Assembly: GCA_904063045.1 (NCBI GenBank)
Contig: CAJFCJ010000014.1
Coordinates: 124,001 to 188,000 of the forward strand
Length of the DNA: 64,000 bases
Reading direction: 5' to 3'
Source: Dimorphilus gyrociliatus
Taxonomy: Eukaryota > Annelida > Polychaeta > Dinophilidae
Positions 1 through 11,481 of this stretch are shown in pieces (the stretch's first letter is position 1; the number at the start of each line of letters is the position of its first letter). The position numbers and the translations under genes were made by a program. The notes beneath the pieces were generated by a model, which made no database searches, had not been told where the DNA came from, and was given only the letters and a program-made list of their open reading frames with translations.

Positions 1-172
1 TCAAACATCTATTATCAAATATATTATATATGTTTATAAAACAAGACTGTTAAAAGAGTATTCTGTACTAAATGCCCCGCATTTCTATCCAAACAATCAA
101 GCCAAACTCGCAGCCTGTCAAGTTTATAGAGATGAAAAACTTTCAAGACGATGGCGTTTATCATTCGATTAG
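1..172 (+). CDS. Probable terminal coding exon of an upstream gene (partial, unidentified)
   Basis: Reading from base 2, the frame stays open to a TAG at 170–172, giving about 56 codons. Residues 18–56 have balanced, coding-like composition (for example NAPHFYPNNQAKLAACQVYR), unlike the low-complexity ORFs in the spacers. The exon may begin at the window edge or after an acceptor near base 46 (ACAAG). I do not recognise a family. It could be chance, since a 56-codon open frame in A+T-rich DNA is not decisive; the composition is the main argument. Confidence 0.35.
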   Translation, partial: QTSIIKYIIYVYKTRLLKEYSVLNAPHFYPNNQAKLAACQVYRDEKLSRRWRLSFD

Positions 173-2170
173 ATCGAGAAATGAGTTACAGGTTTGTATG
201 CTTCAATTTCTCTCCCTCTCGTTTTTATGTTTTTAATTCCAATCCTCCATCATCTACAGTCCGATCCAATGAATACAACGCAACTACCTCCGGATTATCT
301 CAACTCTTTCTACACTCAATACGAGAACCACGATTTACAAAATATTTAGTAAAGTTGGAGGGAGAACATGCGCCAACAGACACTTTTTTAATCTCGATAT
401 AGATCCCCTTGAAACGAGGCTGTAAAGAGGAGACGACTGGATGAATAGTTGACCAAAGACAATTCAGAAGGCGTCTCCGTAATAAATCTACTAACACTAA
501 TACTATTAAAGCTAACATATATAGATATCACTAATCATTGAATAAAATTATTTCATTATCTCTACTTTTGCTCTTCTCTCTTTGACAACTTTTAAGCGGT
601 TCAGAAGAAACTTTACGCCATCTATAGGAGAGAAGAAAAATGGAAAAATAGATACTGTAATGACGACGACGATGACGATGTAGGAGATAATGAAAAAGGA
701 CTGAGTATATTTCGTTCCTCTTATGATCGAGGAAGGGAAAAAGAAAACAGAATTGACGAGGAAATGAGTGATGAAAAGAGGCAAAAATTGAAAAAAAAAG
801 GATAAATATTAATGATATAAAAACTGTAAAAAGGGAAAAAGGCATAGCAAACAACAATAATAGCAAAAAATATGGTTTAAAAGGTTTTAGTTCGGAAGTT
901 GTTTTTTTTTTCCTATTGATTTATAGAAATGATTTACGGGGTATATTGCATGATTAATATGGAGCGTTAAGAGAGAGAGAGAGAGAAATTACCATGAGGT
1001 CCTTTTTTCTCTCTCTCTTTCTTCATTCATTCACTCACTATTTCCCTTTCTCTTCTCTTATTTATCCTCTTTTACTTTCCTTTTCTTTCGTTATATTAAG
1101 AAGGTTAGATTAGTTTTGTTATTATCTATAGAGTAGGTTCAAGTACCAGTATGCTTATAAGTTACATACAGTATATTCTATAGCAGTATACCCGATATAG
1201 TTGCATAAAGTAAATACTCTTTTACACTCGAATCAAGGAAAGGAAGTATATAAAGTGTGTCAAGTAGCAAACTACTCGAAGTAAAGGAGCAAACGAAAGA
1301 GAGAGAGAGAGAGAGAGAGGAGTGTGGGTGACAGAGTATCTATGATTTATTAAAGAAGATTTGCCGAGTTAGTTAGCTAATTAGTTGTCGTGTAGGAGGT
1401 CCCACCTTATAACACATATAGATCGCTATGCAGTGTTATACTTTTTCCTTTCTCCAAAGAACAAATGTGCAAAAGAAATACAAAGAAATACAAAGCCAAT
1501 GCATAGATTGTATGGAAAATAAATCAAAGAAGAGTACAACAACTCTAAATTTCAAATAGACTTTTTAACCGTTTCACGAAATAATAAAGTAGAGAGAGAG
1601 AGAGAGAAAGAGAGAGAGAATGAACGAGGGTGTTGAAATGTACAACAAATCTTTCCGCTATTACGATAGTTTTACAATTGATTTCCAATGTTGATTTAGA
1701 TAGATGAATAAAAGAAAAATTCTGGAAAAAGGAAAAAGTAATTTATTCAATTTGTCTTTCTTTTTTTCTAAAAGAGAAAAAAGAAGATAGATACCTCTAC
1801 GAGTTGAAGAAGAAAGGAAAGAAATGTACAGTTTGGGGGGACGGGAGTGAGGGAAATAGGCGGCTACAATAGACCGAATGAACTATGCGGGAATTGGAAT
1901 AAGAGGGAGCGAGCGAGAGAGAGAGAGAGAGAGAACGATACCCGCCCTTTCTTCCAAAAAATAAAATAAGGAAGAAAAGTAACGCCCCCCTCCCCTATAT
2001 CGTCATAGTAGATGGGCTGATATCAAATAGGTGGAACATTAATATTAATTTAGTTAGACGCCATATTTAATCATGCAATAAATGTCAATAACCTCACCGC
2101 TTTAATTGTGTACACATTTACAAAGTCGATAGTCTCTATACACTTCCCATTCATTTCGACTAGGGGAATA
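173..2170. other. Intergenic, microsatellite-rich
   Basis: I see no supportable gene here. GA tracts lie at about 971–986, 1300–1319, 1590–1619 and 1911–1934, with polypyrimidine stretches near 1009–1080. A TACAGTATA-type motif lies near 1167–1176. The short minus-strand ORFs at 300–866 are rich in F, S and L and come from the purine-rich plus strand. The last 200 bases must contain the 5' flank of the ankyrin gene, but no clear core promoter stands out. Confidence 0.6.
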
Positions 2171-3457
2171 ATGAGCTGTGCCGTTACGAAGGCTTTTCAA
2201 GAAAAAAGGTACAAGCAAGCCGGCATTCTACTAGAACTGGGTTTTGACAATTGTTACCAAGACGAAAAGGATGGAAGGAACGTATTGCACAAATGCGCGC
2301 TTGTAGACGTCAACGATAGGAGAGAAGTTTTAAATCTTATAAGTATATTGATAAAAAGAAAGGGTTCGGATCTTGTAAATTCAAGAGATAAATTCGGTAA
2401 GACTATTCTTCATTTGGCGTTAGAGAACGAATACTTTTCAGCCGTGAAACTTTTACTATCTTCCGACTTGGTTGATTTGACGGTTGCCGACAACAATGGA
2501 TACACTGCCCTTCATTTATGCTCTGAAAGAGGATACACAAAGCTAACAAGCTTTATTGTTAAACGAATGACCAAATATAGACTTTCGATAGACCAAAGAA
2601 CAAAAGACAAGGGTATGACGGCCTTGATGCTGGCTTGTTCTAAAGGAAATTTCAATATTGCCAAAATATTATACGTCGACGGAAAAGCGTCGACAACGAT
2701 GAGAGACGACGTTCAATTTCAAAACGCTAAAGAGATATTGGAAACTTTCGTTGGTGGTAAATGTTGCAGAGACTTTCTAGAAGTTCTAGAAGAGAATCTT
2801 AAACTTAAGCAATTGCCTATGAGAAGGTGTAAATCGGCGAGAACGCTGTACCATCCACAAACAATTACGGCAACGTTAGACTGCTCATCATCCCACGATA
2901 AAGACAGCAATAATAATTGTAACAATAGAAATAAAACTGCAGGTACAAATCATGTTCTGGATAGGCCGAAAACGGCGTCGGCCGCCTATAAAAGAGCTCA
3001 ATTCCACTATGTATTTGGTTTATATAGCGATGTTTGTTCGACTTCTTATACAACCGCCTTTAAAGTGGAGGAAACTTTTGAACAAATTCCCAAGAAATCT
3101 TTAACTATCGACAAAGCCGAAAAACTTTCGTCTGCTAAAATGAAATTACAAAATTTGATTAAATTAAAGAAATCAAATACTTTATTCAATACTGTTAAAC
3201 AATTAAAAACTCGAAATAGGTCAGAATCTACAAGACATTCAAGTCAATCGTCCATTTTTAGTACTGAAAGCGCAAAAAAGCATTCCCCCAATAAACATAA
3301 CAGCAATCATGATGTTGTTAGGAATATTTGGAAGAAAACTCTATCCTTATCATCAACCAAAAGCGAACCTATTCCGCACACTAACCTCCTTAAGAAAATT
3401 GTTAAATTACGTCATACAGCCTCCGACGACAATCAAGCCGACAACGTTTTTGATTGA
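2171..3457 (+). CDS. Single-exon ankyrin-repeat protein (428 aa)
   Basis: This is an intronless ORF of 428 aa. I chose the ATG at 2171 (MSCAVTKAFQ); the open frame extends upstream to 2108 but only from a GTG. Four ankyrin-type repeats can be seen by their TxLHxA-like cores: GRNVLHKC (about residue 36), GKTILHLA (77), GYTALHLC (110) and GMTALMLA (148). The C-terminal half (about 190–428) is basic, Ser/Asn/Lys-rich and without recognisable domains, so it is probably disordered. Ankyrin repeats mediate protein–protein contacts; nothing here indicates an enzyme, a membrane segment or a death/SOCS box. The partner and the exact family are unknown. A possible poly(A) signal AATAAA lies at 3820–3825, rather distant. 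Absence of introns sets it apart from most neighbours and could reflect retroposition or intron loss. Confidence 0.82.
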   Translation: MSCAVTKAFQEKRYKQAGILLELGFDNCYQDEKDGRNVLHKCALVDVNDRREVLNLISILIKRKGSDLVNSRDKFGKTILHLALENEYFSAVKLLLSSDLVDLTVADNNGYTALHLCSERGYTKLTSFIVKRMTKYRLSIDQRTKDKGMTALMLACSKGNFNIAKILYVDGKASTTMRDDVQFQNAKEILETFVGGKCCRDFLEVLEENLKLKQLPMRRCKSARTLYHPQTITATLDCSSSHDKDSNNNCNNRNKTAGTNHVLDRPKTASAAYKRAQFHYVFGLYSDVCSTSYTTAFKVEETFEQIPKKSLTIDKAEKLSSAKMKLQNLIKLKKSNTLFNTVKQLKTRNRSESTRHSSQSSIFSTESAKKHSPNKHNSNHDVVRNIWKKTLSLSSTKSEPIPHTNLLKKIVKLRHTASDDNQADNVFD

Positions 3458-4765
3458 GTGGTTCGTTTTCTACTGGAAGTTGAGGATAGGAAAGAGGAAA
3501 AAGGAAGTAAGGAAGTAAGGGAGGAAAGGATGAAGGGATGAAAGGATAAAGGGAGGAGCAGTAGAAAGGCAAAGAAAAGTGGAACGACGATGGTAGAGAT
3601 GAATGATAGAGGAATAAGGAAACTTTATTTCCTATTTGCTATATCTCTCTTTCTCTTTCTCTCTCTCTCTGTCTCCTTATCTATTCACGCTTATCTCTCT
3701 ATTCATACACAATTATATCTACCTAATGATGTGTACGAACGTATATCTTGCTTTCTATTGTCTTCCCCTTTTTTAAAGATTTGCTAACCAACAAATATAA
3801 CAATTGATAACAAGTTGAAAATAAACTGATACAATCTATTACAGTATATTAGTATATGAAAATATATCTGAAGGCTGTAGATTAACTTATTAAATGGATT
3901 AGAAAGGCCTAATTGAGGGCGGATTACAAAAAGTTTACTCGAACTAAACATTTAAAAGATTCAGTCAATTTGTAAACAATCACTGTAAATATTTACAAAA
4001 TCTATTCATATACAAGTTATAGAGTCTAACCATTTTTCAGCAGACAGTTTTCAACATCTCTACATAACAATACATTTACTGTATACAATATTATTCCCCT
4101 TTTATCAATATCCAATTGATTTCTATATACATGATATAGGCTGAAATAATTGATAATTAACACCTGATATATTTCTCTTTACACTTTTAGTCAAGGAAAA
4201 AAATGACAAGGAGTGTCTCCCCTTTTAATCTTATTAAAATGTTTTCTCTTTTTTCCTTCCTTCTCTCTATCAGTCTGCCTATTCCTCCCTCGCTCCTTGC
4301 GACACTTTCCCCTTGTCTTTTTCTTCCCAACCGCTTCCTCTTTGTGCGAATACCTTTAAACGTTTATCGATTTGTTTATATAGAAGAAAGGATAAAATGA
4401 CAACTTTTCCGCTATCCAATAATTACTTTTTACGACATCACCGAATAATAATCGCTTATGAATATAAATGAATACAATATATACTTGATATCTTTGTCTT
4501 TCTTCCCCCTCCTACTTACAAGCTCCCTAACCCTCACAGCAAACACCTAGCAAAATAATCCCTTCTATTAGGTCGTTAATTTATTTAGCAGCGTCACTTT
4601 TAACATCTAACAAATCTATACGAATGGTATCAGCTTTTATTCATAGTTATTTCATAATAATTACAAATTAGCGGTAAGACTATGAATTATCGATGAAGGG
4701 ATTGAGCTCTAAAGTATATGTATGTAAAGATATACATATATACATATACTGTATACTGTATAGAC

Positions 4766-4800
<35 letters not shown>

Positions 4801-5000
4801 TACGTATAGTGCGTTTAGACTACCACACAAAAGCCTCGCACAACGGCGTCTAATCTATAAATCATATAGATATAAAGGTTAGCAGTTATATTTCAAAAGC
4901 GCCTGCTCAATTTAGCAATTTGTTAATTTTTTAAAAAGTAGATTATTCTTGCTCTTCCTGGGAAATTCCAATATTTGCGTACCAGTGACGCTTTTCTATT

Positions 5001-5042
<42 letters not shown>

Positions 5043-5314
5043 ATATATAGGTTTTTCTAACTCTCAGCACGAGTTTGGAGCATATTTCAATTTTTTTCCC
5101 ATTGAAAAAGATCAATAAAAGGATATTAAATGTTAGAAATCAGTGGAAAAGTTAATTGTGATATAATTAAGGCGGCACTTGGATACAAACATTTACGTAG
5201 ATGTTATAAAAAAACAACGACAAAGCGCAAGCACATTAAAAAAAAAAAAGAGACGCCTATCTCGTTAAATTTAAATTTTTAAAAATATTACGAATATGTT
5301 AGTAAAGAGTCATT
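3458..5314. other. Intergenic between the ankyrin gene and the P450 cluster
   Basis: No gene supported. It contains CT-rich tracts (about 3647–3672), a TATACTGTATACTGTA palindromic block at 4745–4762 running straight into a long GA tract (4764–4801), and a TA repeat at about 5003–5034. The short ORFs at 3590–3787 and 4203–4400 are low-complexity polypyrimidine translations. Confidence 0.6.
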
Positions 5315-7537
5315 TTAAAGTTTCTCAATCCTAAGATTAATGCCATTCAACGACTTGAGAATTAATTGAAATGACATTTTTGGTTCTTTTCCATCGATTT
5401 TGTGAAATCTAAAATTCTTCAGGAGGACAGCCATAACAATTTTCATTTCATTCATTGCAAAATTTTGTCCAATGCAGTTTCTATGGTCGATAAAAAAAAT
5501 ATGATATAATAGATAAAATGAAATATTTATATTCTAGTCGTGTGGGGCGTCTAACCTTGGTCCTGCTGAAAATGCTACGAAAGCGAATGGATCTCTTTTA
5601 TTTTTGCTATCCTTCAAATGTCTATCAGGATCGAATATTTCTGGATTTGGCCATTCTTCTTCATCTCTTTGAATGGCGAAGATAGAAAGACTTACGGGCG
5701 TTCCTACGTTTATCTTTTGCCCATTACTTAGAGTTTTTTCTTCCGTAACCTGCCTAGAGACGAATGGAACAGGTGGAGAAAGCCGTAGGCTTTCCCTTAT
5801 CACTCGAGTCAAATAGGATAGTTTTGAAAGATCGTCCCTAAAAGGAATAAGGAGATTATCAGTGAGGAAATAACCTTTATTTTCCCTACCATTCAAGATT
5901 ATCCGATCCTTTCTCTTCAAATATCATCAATACTTCTCTCCTGGCCTTTTCTTGAATTTCTGGGTTGTTGGCCAGATTATAAAGACACCAAGATAAACCG
6001 GAAGCCGTAGTATCATGCCCTTCGAACATAAACGTATCAACTTCATCAGCTATTTCTTGATCAGTTAGACCTATTCCGTTGTCATCCTTGAAAGAGAAAA
6101 GAAGAAGATTAATATTAGGCCAATCCTAAAAGTAGGAAAAGAATAGAATACAAACCCTTGCCGAAAGGAGGATATCGATAAAATCCAGATATTTACCTTT
6201 CTTGGCTTCTTTCTAAGAAAAGATGGCTTAAAGTTAATGGAGGAGGACTCGGAGGAGGAGGAGGAAGAGGAGGAAGAGAATTAGAAAAGCGAAAGTTTAA
6301 TTACCTTTCCATTGGACAATTTTTTCTTCTTCTGGGAAATAATTCCTTTGGTGAACGAATGAAGAACGTAAAGGTGATAAAATCGCTTTATACCACTCGG
6401 AGTCAGGTGGTAGAGAAAAGGAATGCTCGAAAATACCGAAGTGATCCTTCTTGAGGTGAGAAAGGTTATTCTTTCAACAGCTTGTAGATAAGGATGAGTA
6501 GTTCTGTTCAATATATAAGATACGTACAGTATTATACATTATACATTGTAATATAATAATCGTGTAATGTCGTTTGATAATATTTGTTTGAAAGGTTAGA
6601 AATTAGGTTTACTTCGACAACTGACAATTGGTATGTTCACCAAAAATACACTGGAGAAGAGAGTCCAGAGTCATTAGGCCAACATCGTTAAAAGCTTCAA
6701 TGTTATCCTTTCCATCATCGATAGATTTTGACCATTTGTCCTTTTTCGAGAGAAGGTAATGATTAAATTGAAAAATTTGTTTGAATAAGGAAAAGAGAAA
6801 GATAGAGGAATAGAGAGAATGCTTAACAGTTTTATATAAAATGTACGTACGACAAGAACATTAGCGCATTCGTTAAACACGAAAGCGTATGGTTTCAAAA
6901 TGTCGTAATGAAAGGCCGGCGTTAGTAGCCGTCTGTTTCTGAACCATTTCGCTCCCTGACTCAATAAGAGACCATCTCCAAGCCAATCTCTAACAAAACC
7001 GTAGATTTTAGGATCCTTGGGCTCTGTGAAATCGGCGAATAGTACAGGTGTGTTTTATATATTGAAGAGATTGTAAATACCATTTGACATGAATATCTCT
7101 TTCGCAAGAGACGCCTTTCCAACAACAACACGAATGTAACTTGGCCCGAATTGAATCCAGTAGAGGCCATTGAATTTTTTGGACCATTTGATTACCTTTT
7201 CGGGTACTTTTTCCTTATCCTTAAACTATGGATCAAAGAAAACGAAGTAGCTAGTTGTCGACTATTTGATGACTTAATGATCTAAGTGTATTTGTTTTAC
7301 CTGAGCGATTGTTCCAAAGAACCAATTTCCTGGCGGAGAAGGGATATTTTTGCATTGCTCCCTATTTCTCTTAATTAGGAAGAAGGTCGAAAGGATACTC
7401 TTTGAAGTTGTGTAAATTAAATAAATCGCTGCCGAGTATCCAAATATTTTAATTAGACGCTCTTTAAGCGTTTCCAGATCAATGTCGTTGATAGTTTCAT
7501 TGATGAAGTTGAAACCTTTTGCAACCGACCTGTCCAT
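5315..7537 (-). CDS. Cytochrome P450, CYP4-like (copy A), nine exons, 525 aa
   Basis: Exons, 5' to 3' on the minus strand: 7537–7301, 7219–7081, 7023–6851, 6740–6613, 6503–6305, 6212–6156, 6086–5890, 5837–5556, 5480–5315. They join in phase into 525 codons plus TAA, the normal length of a microsomal P450. An N-terminal membrane anchor lies at about residues 29–55, followed by a proline hinge (PSPPG). The CYP4 I-helix signature [13 protein letters not shown] is at 326–338. The ExxR of the K-helix is E392–R395. The heme loop FSAGPRNCIG ends at 475 with the iron-ligand Cys at 473, split by the last intron. CYP4 enzymes are ER monooxygenases, often omega-hydroxylating fatty acids; the Glu at 333 is the position that links covalently to heme in many CYP4s. 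The substrate is not predictable. It is first in a same-strand cluster with a pseudogene and copy C. Confidence 0.93.
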
Positions 7538-8215
7538 CTTAATGTTTTAGCTTAATCTCTTCAAAGCCGATAACCTGTGAAACAGATTGCTCATAAATAC
7601 ATTTTGAATTGCCTTCCGATATGAGCGATAAAATAGTAAATTAGTAGCCTATAAATTCTTTTATTCATCTAGCCGATAAAAGTATAGATATAGGAAAGAC
7701 AAAAAGCAAAATAGCCAATAATTACCAAAGTGATCTTTATTGTTTCATGAAAAGATTGCAAATTAACTAATGCTTTAATGGTTGAACAGACGAAATTCCT
7801 CTGATCAGGTCCAAGGGCAAAATATGGGTTATTTCTCTTTTCAATATTAACAATACTAGAAAGTCTTTCATTAGACAAAAAATTGTTAACAATAGAAAGA
7901 GAAGGAGTAGAATAGTACGAAGGGAAAGACGAAAAAAAAGAGAGAAATAGAAGAGAAATATTGGAATAAATGAATATATTCAACTCGTATCTTTAAAAAA
8001 TACTGTTCAGCATTATGCAATGCTGACTAGGTCAAACATACAAAATATATACATATGGTAGGCTTACGTGTTGTATTTTTTGGGAGATGATAACACTGCA
8101 ACTTTTTATTCTTTAATAAAAGATAAAGGTGTTTAATTGGTTAATATTCTTTTTATCTATCTCTTTATTGAATTTATTAGCATCGAATCGTGTTAAAATT
8201 GATCAGGCATAGGCG

Positions 8216-8262
8216 GATAGATAGATAGATAAAAAGATAGATAGATAGATAGATAGATAGAG
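8216..8262. repeat. GATA tetranucleotide microsatellite
   Basis: GATA units repeat with one AAAAA interruption near 8231. Similar GATA/ATCT tracts occur near 17540, 17800, 34330, 35780 and 53815. Confidence 0.9.
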
Positions 8263-9581
8263 AAAGGACAGACAGTCGGACATACATACGTACGTACATA
8301 CAGAGTGTTTTTATACTGTATTGCTTAACAGCTGATAACACTATTGCTCACGACCTCTAACAATTAAAATATTTAAGAACTCTTCCACTCAGCCCAGCAT
8401 CAAGGCCTAGCTATTGTCAAGTTGATTATATTAGATGATATTATTGCTATTCGTTTGTTTGTACTCTTCCATCTCTTAACAATATATTCATCTGTTGAAC
8501 GTCGACTTTATTTCAAGGAATTCAAAACAGTATGGATTGTTTTATTGCTACTAATGCGAAATCACCCTTATGAGTAGTTTCCATTACAATCTTGTTCGAA
8601 ATTGAAGGGAGAATGGGAAAGGAGGTTAGAAGGAGAACGGAAATTTGTATAGAGAAAAGAGGAGAATACGAGTAAATATTGCTTAGAAATATGTTCAGAG
8701 TCTAATATAGCAATACCCCTGAAATGAGAATGATAGGTTAAAGGAAGCAATATAGAATTAAGAGACTGAACTTTCTTACATGTGATAAAGGAACGAGGGA
8801 GTTGGAGGGCGTCGATTTCTCAATTGCGTTAAATCATTGCTTAAAGCAATACTATTTGCCAACAATTCTTTTAGATTACTATACATAAATTTATCTTTTG
8901 TATCTGCATTTTGATTAAACGAATAAAGGGATAATCTGAAAGATAATTCCCACTTCCTACTTAGAGACTGTTCCGTCTTACTCACCCGAAATTCAAGTTT
9001 ATATTGCGCAATTTTTCTTGTTTTTGTCGACGAATGTCTTGTCGTTTCTAACATTGATTGGTTGATTGATTGCTGAGTTAACAACAGTGGACGATACTGT
9101 TTAAAAGTCTCGTAGTTGACTTAAGTAACCCTAACAGTCTATTCTAATTGGCTGAATAAAAATAGGTCAACAGGTTTTCTCAATAAAAAAAAAATAGCGA
9201 CCACATATTTTGAGTATAGGAGAGTTTTTTGTTGTACTAGTCTAAGAACTGACCTTGACATTATAATCGAAGAAGAAAAGAAGAGAGAAGAGTTAAAACT
9301 CTAACCACTTTAAAGTAAACAAACTAAAAGTAGAAGAATATAATATTTAAGCAGTTAATAATTAATAGTCGAAGCTATTATGTAATTTTTTTTCAGCTTG
9401 TATAAATAGACTATAAATTGCTTTTGTCGCTTCTCCAAACATCTCTTACTCTCCTTCCATTTTCCTTAAATTTTCCGCTCAGTTTCACTCCGTTCATGTT
9501 GAATTTGATAGACGGAGATCAATAGATAAATGCATAAATGATCAAATCAATCCGTTTTTAACTTATTAAAGAATAACGCTT

Positions 9582-9613
9582 TTCTTCTTCTTCTTCTTCT
9601 TCTTCTTCTTCTC
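9582..9613 (+). repeat. CTT trinucleotide microsatellite
   Basis: About ten TTC/CTT units are uninterrupted. Similar arrays occur at about 30708–30741 and 34690–34733, always with the pyrimidine strand on the plus strand. Confidence 0.9.
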
Positions 9614-9686
9614 CAGGTCAAATATATTTCATTTTGAATTTTCTTTCCCTTGTTTGCTTATATTTCTATATATACTGCCTATAGGC

Positions 9687-10790
9687 CTACAGTGAATTTG
9701 CGGTAATTTCTTTACCAGGTTGTTTCATTTTGCTTTTATTGATATTATTATTCTCGATAATATTCAATCTGTTGTACTTTGATAACCTTTCAACTTGAAT
9801 GTTGATTCCATTTGAAGAATTCAAAACAATATCGATAATCGGTATGGGATCGACCAAAGGTTTTAATCTAAAATTCTTAAGGATAATGGCCAGTGAAGTT
9901 TTCATTTCTGCTAATGCAAAATGTTGTCCTATACAATTCCTGGAAGGAGGGAAAGAGAGAAAAATTGCCTGTTACTTTAATTGATATAAACGGATGGCTT
10001 GTAGAATGTTACCTTGGTCCGGCCGAAAATGGTGTAAAGGCGTAGGGATGTCGATCGTTAGTTTTATCGAATCTACTGGGATTAAACTTTTCTAGTTCAT
10101 CCCATACATCTGGATCTTTGTGGATGGCGGCGATATTTATATCAACGGCCATACCCTTGGGTAATACCATTCCATTTTCCAACCTTCTATCCTTGTCTAA
10201 CTGTCTTGCAATAACGGAAATAGGAGGGTTGATCCTCAGGCTCTCTTTTAGTGAATTCGTTAAGTAGGTTAATTTTGATAAATCATCCCTATTAATGATT
10301 AAAATAAAGATAAAGTGGTGTTTAGAAGTAATGTTTACTTCTTCCAAGGGTAATTCAAGGTTATACAATAATAAGACATGTTTACTAAAGATGAGATAAT
10401 ATCATATATTTATTTACCAAGTTTATTGGAAGAGCCTATAACATTCACTACTTCTCTTGGATTTGTGGATGCTCAGCCAAGTTATTATACAAAGCGAACG
10501 AAAGCGCCGAAGCTGTAGTATCATGAACGGCAAACATAAACGAATCAACTTCGGCGGCAATTTCCTTATCAGTCAAGCCGTTACCATCTTCGTCCTAGAA
10601 GAGAGGGAGAGAGTTAGATGAAGTAGAAAAGGAAGAGACGAAGATATTTGAAAGCTAAACTACGAACTTTTTGCAGACAAGAGAATATCAATAAAATCCA
10701 AAAATTTCCGATTTGGATTTTTTTGGTTGTGGAATATTGCGAGAATCTTTTCCAACTTGTCTTCGATGGCCAATAAAGGAAAGCAAGTGT
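9687..10790 (-). pseudogene. Decayed CYP4-like P450 (copy B), 3' half only
   Basis: Remnants on the minus strand match exons of copies A and C: a piece of the [10 protein letters not shown] exon (about 10790–10666), an I-helix exon (10594–10418), the ExxR/PERF exon (10288–10013) and the heme exon (9939–9687, stop at 9687). The last two look healthy: KESLR, FNPSRF and FSAGPR joined to NCIGQ. The I-helix exon is broken. It reads [11 protein letters not shown] instead of [11 protein letters not shown], has an extra Asn codon, and lacks about 13 bp that encode the ExxRR segment in A and C. This throws the frame into a TAG at 10448–10450. The exon upstream also shows indels and a poor donor. No exons 1–5 are recognisable up to the end of copy C. 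I call it a pseudogene; an assembly error is the alternative. Confidence 0.8.
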
Positions 10791-11481
10791 TTTATTGCAG
10801 TAGTAAGAAGATATAAGAATATCGAATAAATAACAATCCAAGTAGTGGAATAACCGTTAAGAAATAAAGAGAGATATATGAATTTTGATTATTTGTTAAT
10901 GAAAAGGTAAGGAATTTTTCTATTGTTACCAGGAAAATTGAAAACAGTTTTAAGCTGCTTAGTTCCTTAAAGTTGTTCCAACAGCGTACATCAATCATTT
11001 TTGTTTCAACTGCAAAAAATCGCTGTAGCTGGCGTCTTTAATGAAATAATCAGATTTAGGAGAGGACCAGCTACATATTTACCTATTTATACGTTTAAAT
11101 CTATGAGAATACTTCATTTTGATTGATTAATTAAAAATAGAATACTAGCGACAAATAGTTGAGAACAATTAAAAAACTATATATGAATAGAATAAATGGT
11201 TCTAGTACATGTGTTGTTTTGTCATTTGAAATTAATAACACTATAATATTGATAGATTCAACATTTAATCTTTTAATTATATTGTATTTATAAGGAAGAA
11301 GGCAACTAAACATAGGATTAGAATGACAGAGAACTAACTAAACAAATTAAACATCTACAATTCTTTGACAGTAATTGTCTTCTAAGTATTTGTAGCCTTC
11401 TTCTTCTTCCTCATCATCTTCTTCATCCTTCCTTCCTTCCTTTCTTCCTTCCCTCCCTCTTTAACCTCTTTAAATTTTTGT
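10791..11481. other. Spacer between the P450 pseudogene and copy C
   Basis: A+T-rich with no P450 exon visible on the minus strand, which supports loss of the 5' half of copy B. A pyrimidine-rich CTTC tract lies at about 11396–11460, immediately downstream of the copy C stop codon. Confidence 0.5.

Larger units (their letters stand above)
7538..9686. other. Spacer between P450 copy A and the P450 pseudogene
   Basis: No gene supported. It contains a GATA tetranucleotide array at about 8216–8262 and a CTT array at about 9582–9613. A minus-strand open stretch at about 7676–7850 ends in a hydrophobic helix resembling the N-terminal anchor of P450 copy A (see findings), but it lacks splice sites and a P450 continuation. 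The ORFs at 8568–9084 on the minus strand have no recognisable domain. Confidence 0.5.

Noticed and set aside
531-866. Minus-strand ORF of 111 codons rich in Phe, Ser and Leu
   Set aside because: It is a translation of purine-rich plus-strand DNA with no domain, splice context or plausible gene structure.
8216-8262. GATA array considered as a CRISPR-like or regulatory array
   Set aside because: Units are plain 4-bp tandem repeats without spacers; the sequence is eukaryotic.
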